Assembly: GCF_963576545.1 (NCBI RefSeq)
Contig: NC_083653.1
Span: 13,339,858 to 13,403,857 of the forward strand
DNA length: 64,000 nucleotides
Direction of reading: 5' to 3'
Source: Limanda limanda
Taxonomy: Eukaryota; Chordata; Actinopteri; Pleuronectiformes; Pleuronectidae
Under the pieces are notes generated by a model. That model had not been told where the DNA came from. It was given only the letters and a program-made list of their open reading frames with translations, and did no database searches. Position 1 is the stretch's first letter. Each line of letters begins with the position of its first letter. Shown here in pieces: positions 59,965 through 64,000 of this stretch. The position numbers and the translations under genes are program-made.

Positions 59965-60065
59965 TCCAGCGGTGGGGAACCTTTTTCCTCACAAGGGCAT
60001 CTTCAATTTTTATAACATCCCTCGAAGGCCATACAAAATTATGAAACACATATCACACTTACCTT
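59965..60065 (+). mobile_element. Possible hAT-type terminal fragment
   Basis: CAGCGGTGGGGAACCTTTTT and CCTCGAAGGCCATAC resemble the GGTCCCCAACCTTTTT..GAGGGCCA end found in vertebrate hAT elements. Only one end is seen. Confidence 0.35.
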
Positions 60066-60105
60066 TGTGGAACTGTTTTCGTGAGGCGTCGGATGTCAAA
60101 TGGTA

Positions 60106-60106
60106 G

Positions 60107-60150
<44 letters not shown>
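60106..60150 (+). repeat. (GAT)n trinucleotide repeat
   Basis: About fourteen GAT units, which read as poly-Asp or poly-Met in chance frames. Confidence 0.95.
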
Positions 60151-62612
60151 CTATTCACAGCTGGTTTAGAATGTTTGGGTCAGTCAGTCTTGAGCAGAAC
60201 CTCAAAAACCCTACAGATTGTAGAACTCAAACAGAGAGAGGTTGTTGCAGCTTTGATCTCGCGTTTGCTTTGCAGCTCAATGATCTTGTGTGTAGGTTTA
60301 TAAATACACCCCAGTTGGATACACATTTAACAGCCTATTGAATATGTTCAGTTCTGTTGACTTTACATGTCCTGAAAACCTCCTCCAAATGCCTGTGGGA
60401 GTTTTGCAAACTCAACAGGATATTTAGATGTCGTGGCAAACTTGTTCTTACAGAATAGGAAAATGCAGTGTTCGCACACAATGCAAAAGTTCCTCGGCGG
60501 CAACAAAGCACTTCTTCACTAATTCCCCTTCTGAATGGGGTTTCGGCTTCTTAGCTATGAGCTCACTCACCCAAAGACTTGCCTGTATAATAGCGTCTGT
60601 TACAAAATGTGGTCATAAAGCTGCTTATTGGGCACACAAACTCTGCTGATTTAGATTTAACTTTTACTAAACACCCTAGTTTAGCAGCGTGTTTCCAGCT
60701 GTATTGGTGCTGGAGATAAGCCCCTTTTCATCAGTTATGGCCTGTCCATGTTAACTGCTGGCACACTGGTTTGTTTATTTGTCCATATCTCTTGGAGAGC
60801 ACAACATTGAGTCTACTTTTCTTTTCTATACAGTTGCCATGATGCTTGTCAGCGATGTAGCTCAACTGCTGCTTGTGTGTCTTTCACCTTGACTGTGACT
60901 TGACAAGCATACCAAATCTGCAGGGACCCTCTGAGGTTCTCCACCCTGAGCTAGTTTAATGAGAAACATAGGGTCTCAGAGGGAACTGCAGTTATTTGGT
61001 ACCTGCACCAGAGCTATTATAAGGACTTCTATGGTGATAGGTAAATTGAAAAAGACATAGGGTATAAATGGAATAATTTGCCTCAATCACAAGGACATAA
61101 TATGTTTGATTCAGTGTATTTGCTGTGTAATTTCACTTGGATTTTATCATATATAAGAGATACAACAGAGGTATTTATTAACATTTGCACACAGCAACAT
61201 ACACACATCTGTAGCCATCTCTCCTGCTCCCCTCCCTACCTCATTAGCCTATCATGCATAAGGAGACCTGTTCTATTTTTACCCCCACCCCCTCCCAACA
61301 CACTGCTGCTGGGCTGCAAATCTGTGCGCGTGTGTTTGTCCTCTCTTATTGAAGGTGGCATGGCAGGAAATAGAAAGTCGAGAACTGGTGAGATGGTCAG
61401 GAAGTAAAAACGAGATGATGTAATGAATAATAGAATCAGAGGGAGGAGGCCAGAGACAGAGAGTGTGGCTGATGAAGAAAAACAGGGTTAGAGAGATTCA
61501 GAGCAGTTACAAGGACAGCGGATAACAATGACTTAATACTGTATGAATCATGCCTAAACCTCGGCCTGAGGCTCTGTACAAAAAGTCAGACAAACACAGC
61601 CTGTTGGGATGTTGTGTTTATGTGTGTGTCTGTGTATGCAGGTACACTGCACATCCTGCCCTCAACTTGCCCCAAACTTGCCCTCAACTTGCCCTCAAGA
61701 CCAATGTCATGGCCATCTAGAGTTATCAGCAAATTAGTGTCACGTTGAATAACGATGTGCGTTGCGTTGATTGGCCGTGTGTAGACAATGCTGCCAAAGA
61801 TTATTTGGGTTGAAGAGAGCTTGTGTGTCTGTGTGTGTGTTGACCGAAGCTGCAGGGTAAAACCAGTGACTCAGATATTAAGAACTGAGTAGGTTGCCTT
61901 CCTTCACTGCGTCGAGTTGTGGGCACTAATGTGCACGACTTCTTGTATCCAGCTGCTGAGCTGTTGACCCAGATGAAGCTCGCTGTGTGACATAATGACA
62001 TCCTAAACTCTTGTGTTTTTGTGCGCTTTGGTAAAGGAGACGGCCCAACCCAAGAGCTAATGTTTCAAACATCTATGATCTCATTCGCTAACATCTGTGT
62101 AACAAAGGACCAAGACTCACTCACATGTGTAATCCTAATATATTTAGTCTTGGTGTTTTATTGCTTTCATTACATAGCCACAGTACCCAAAAGATTTCAG
62201 ATATTCTTTTAGTGTACGGTACTATTCTGTCTATTTCCAATTGTTAAGAAAACATTGAAAGCACTCAAAGCTAAAAACCATGCAACCACGGGCTCATTTA
62301 TAAAAGATACTTAGGCTAAAATCTAAGCTGCCTGCCATCAAAAATTTATGTTGGAGCCAAAATGTGTGGCGCAGTCGGTCTTTATGCAGCTCTAAAATAC
62401 CCACAGTCAAGACAAAATGCAGTCTTATTCCAGTTATATCATTTTCAGTGTGCAAGTGAATCTGTATCCATATGACCCAATGACATATACCCTAGATAAA
62501 ATGTAATTATCATCCTCATAATGTCAGCTTCATTTAATTTTACTATTAAAATGTTTCGTTTTTAAATCTCATCCATTGCTCCTCCATTACTCCCCTCTCC
62601 CTCTCTCTGCAG

Positions 62613-62836
62613 ATTGACCCGTCACCATGACAACAGAAGTGGGATCTGAGACAGAGGTGAAGGAGAAAGCAGAGGAGTCAGCTGCTCAGCCAGACCAATC
62701 GGAGAAGGCAACAGAAGAAACCCAGGAAGTAGTGAGCGCGGAGGGTGACGAGAAGGAGAAAGAAAAGGAGAAAGAGGGGAAAGGAATATCTCGATACCTG
62801 CCAACATGGCTTAAGAAGCAGAAGTCTCAAAGCCAG
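62613..62836 (+). CDS. epb41l2: epb41l2 coding exon 1 (ATG at 62627)
   Basis: The exon has 14 bases of 5' UTR and then 70 codons. Lys/Glu-rich repeats (EKEKEKEKEG) lie between the conserved MTTE start and the ISRYLPTWLKKQKS block. Confidence 0.85.
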
Positions 62837-63191
62837 GTGCAGTGAATTCACACTGATATAATTATATTGTCATGGCAGAATAGAAAACCCTGTTTATATT
62901 ATTTAGCAGAACATGTTTAGTATTCTTATCATAACTGGGAATAAATTAATGAATATCCATATTGGGTTTTTTAATACTGTATTTTTTCCCCCTTGACCCA
63001 TGAAGACCTCTCCAACCAAGGAGGTGCCACCCACAGAGGAAGCCAATACCACTGTGGAACAGGAAGAGGAGGGGCCTGCCCCAGAAGTTAACGGTCACGC
63101 AGAGGAAGTGGAAGAGAAGGAGGCAGTAAAGTCGGAGCAAGTGAAAGAAAAAGAAGCAGAATCTCATTCCAACGCCAGCGCAGACACTGAG
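62613..63191 (+). CDS. epb41l2: epb41l2 (protein 4.1G), first two coding exons
   Basis: Protein 4.1 family members link spectrin-actin and membrane proteins through a FERM domain. Exon 62613-62836 follows a CTCTCTGCAG acceptor, and its ATG at 62627 is preceded by GTCACC. It encodes 70 residues starting MTTEVGSETEVKEKAEES and ending GISRYLPTWLKKQKSQSQ. The donor is AGCCAG|GTGCAG (phase 0). Exon 63006-63191 (acceptor CCATGAAG|ACCTCT, donor ACTGAG|GTACCA) adds 62 acidic residues from TSPTKEVPPTEEANTTVEQE. MTTEVGS plus the GISR..P.WLKKQKS block point to EPB41L2 rather than EPB41, L1 or L3. Such acidic headpieces precede the FERM domain, which is beyond the right edge. Confidence 0.85.
63006..63191 (+). 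CDS. epb41l2: epb41l2 coding exon 2
   Basis: A phase-0/phase-0 exon of 62 codons, Glu-rich (EEVEEKEAVKSEQVKEKEAE). It has low sequence conservation, but the splice sites and frame fit. It could be alternatively spliced, as headpiece exons of 4.1 genes often are. Confidence 0.75.
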
Positions 63192-64000
63192 GTACCAGTC
63201 ATATGTAACTCTGAGAGATGAAGTATACAGGTGGTCTTCCATTGGTCTTGTTGTAGGATGACGTACATGTTTTTTCGACTTAGGCCGAGGTCTGTTTGGT
63301 TATTCTGTCAGCATACAAATGAACCGTGATATGAATTAGAAAATTACAGAGAGCACACAAATTTAAAGCAATCTGTGGCCTGGGGGTTTGGAACCTCTGA
63401 GCGGAAGGCACACAGTGGAAAAACACACACACCTCAAAGCAGTAATTCATCTTGCAGCACATTCACCAAATCTTTAAAAAATTGTTTTTACTCGTACAAA
63501 ATCCCATAGTGTAAAAAAACAGGTTACAATTATTTTTGGGACATTTTGTGCTTGGCACTCTGGAGTCTTTCATGAGCATGATGTGACCAGGGAACCTGCT
63601 GGGACAGGATGTTACTGATCCCAGCCAAGAAACAGTTCTGCAAACAGTGCGGAATTATAGATCTTCTCAATTAAATTAACTTATTCAGCCAAAAGAATTG
63701 GATAAGGATACATCCTTAAATGTTGAACTACTCCCTAAACACAGAGGTGCATCTCCTCTCGTGAAATTATCCTGCAGTAGTTTGGATTGCCTGTTAATGT
63801 CTTGTTTTAATTTATGGAATCTCTTCTGTGCATCAATGGCTGGGCTACTTTGCTGCTTTTTTTTTTTTTTTTTTTAAGAAATCACAATTTACCATATTTA
63901 TTGGCAATGCTGGATTGATATCAAAACTGTTGGATACACCACATTGAGGATAACATGGCATCAAGTTGGTAACTAATCACCAGTGAAAAGTCTTTTGCCT
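63192..64000 (+). other. epb41l2 intron 3 (partial)
   Basis: No FERM-domain exon was found before the right edge. The stretch holds a poly-T run at about 63859-63878 and is otherwise unremarkable. Confidence 0.6.

Larger units (their letters stand above)
47055..62612 (+). other. epb41l2 first intron, about 15.5 kb
   Basis: A large 5' intron, as is usual for protein 4.1 genes. It contains transposon remnants near 54700 and 56290, an R1 repeat copy at 56815, a CT tract at 58390-58416, a GAT repeat at 60106-60150, and short CA tracts. One possible alternative 5' exon is near 58720. No independent gene was recognised. Confidence 0.55.

Noticed and set aside
60081..60341. Poly-Asp or poly-Met frame
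   Set aside because: It is a translated (GAT)n repeat in the epb41l2 intron.

Overview
This is vertebrate nuclear DNA, almost certainly from a teleost fish. The evidence is small exons with GT-AG introns, very long (CA)n, (GA)n and (CT)n microsatellites, and many interspersed repeats typical of ray-finned fish. There is no prokaryotic, viral or organellar organisation. Nearly all long reading frames are microsatellite translations or chance frames. The real coding sequence is a few kb in short exons, assembled here by matching splice sites, intron phase and protein homology.

Layout. (1) 503-about 9,000, minus strand: the 5' part of coq8a (adck3), a mitochondrial UbiB-family protein of coenzyme Q synthesis. 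Six coding exons cover about 226 residues; the kinase-like core lies beyond the left edge. Its first, non-coding exon and promoter are near 8,660-9,000. (2) About 9,000-15,250: intergenic DNA plus the itpkb 3' UTR, with a tRNA-Ser-like relic, teleost repeats and CTCF-like motifs. (3) 15,251-about 40,500, minus strand: a complete itpkb gene (inositol-trisphosphate 3-kinase B). The long form is 777 aa in eleven coding exons and has a spliced 5' UTR. A separate candidate first exon at 24,504-24,602 would encode a short membrane-anchored kinase. (4) About 40,600-46,700: intergenic, with candidate CTCF motifs. (5) 46,790-64,000, plus strand: the 5' end of epb41l2 (protein 4.1G). It has a CCAAT-box promoter, a non-coding first exon, a 15.5 kb intron and the first two coding exons; the FERM domain lies beyond the right edge.

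The three genes act in different pathways (coenzyme Q synthesis, inositol-phosphate/calcium signalling, membrane cytoskeleton) and need not cooperate. coq8a and itpkb are also near each other on human 1q42, but there PSEN2 lies between them and they point apart. Here they are in the same orientation with no gene recognised between them.

The most interesting candidate is the internal alternative start of itpkb. A short exon with a good Kozak context encodes a hydrophobic segment and ends in a phase-0 donor that matches the kinase exons. It would replace the 477-residue N-terminal region with a 33-residue membrane anchor. No RNA evidence is available here, so all transcript structures are predictions.
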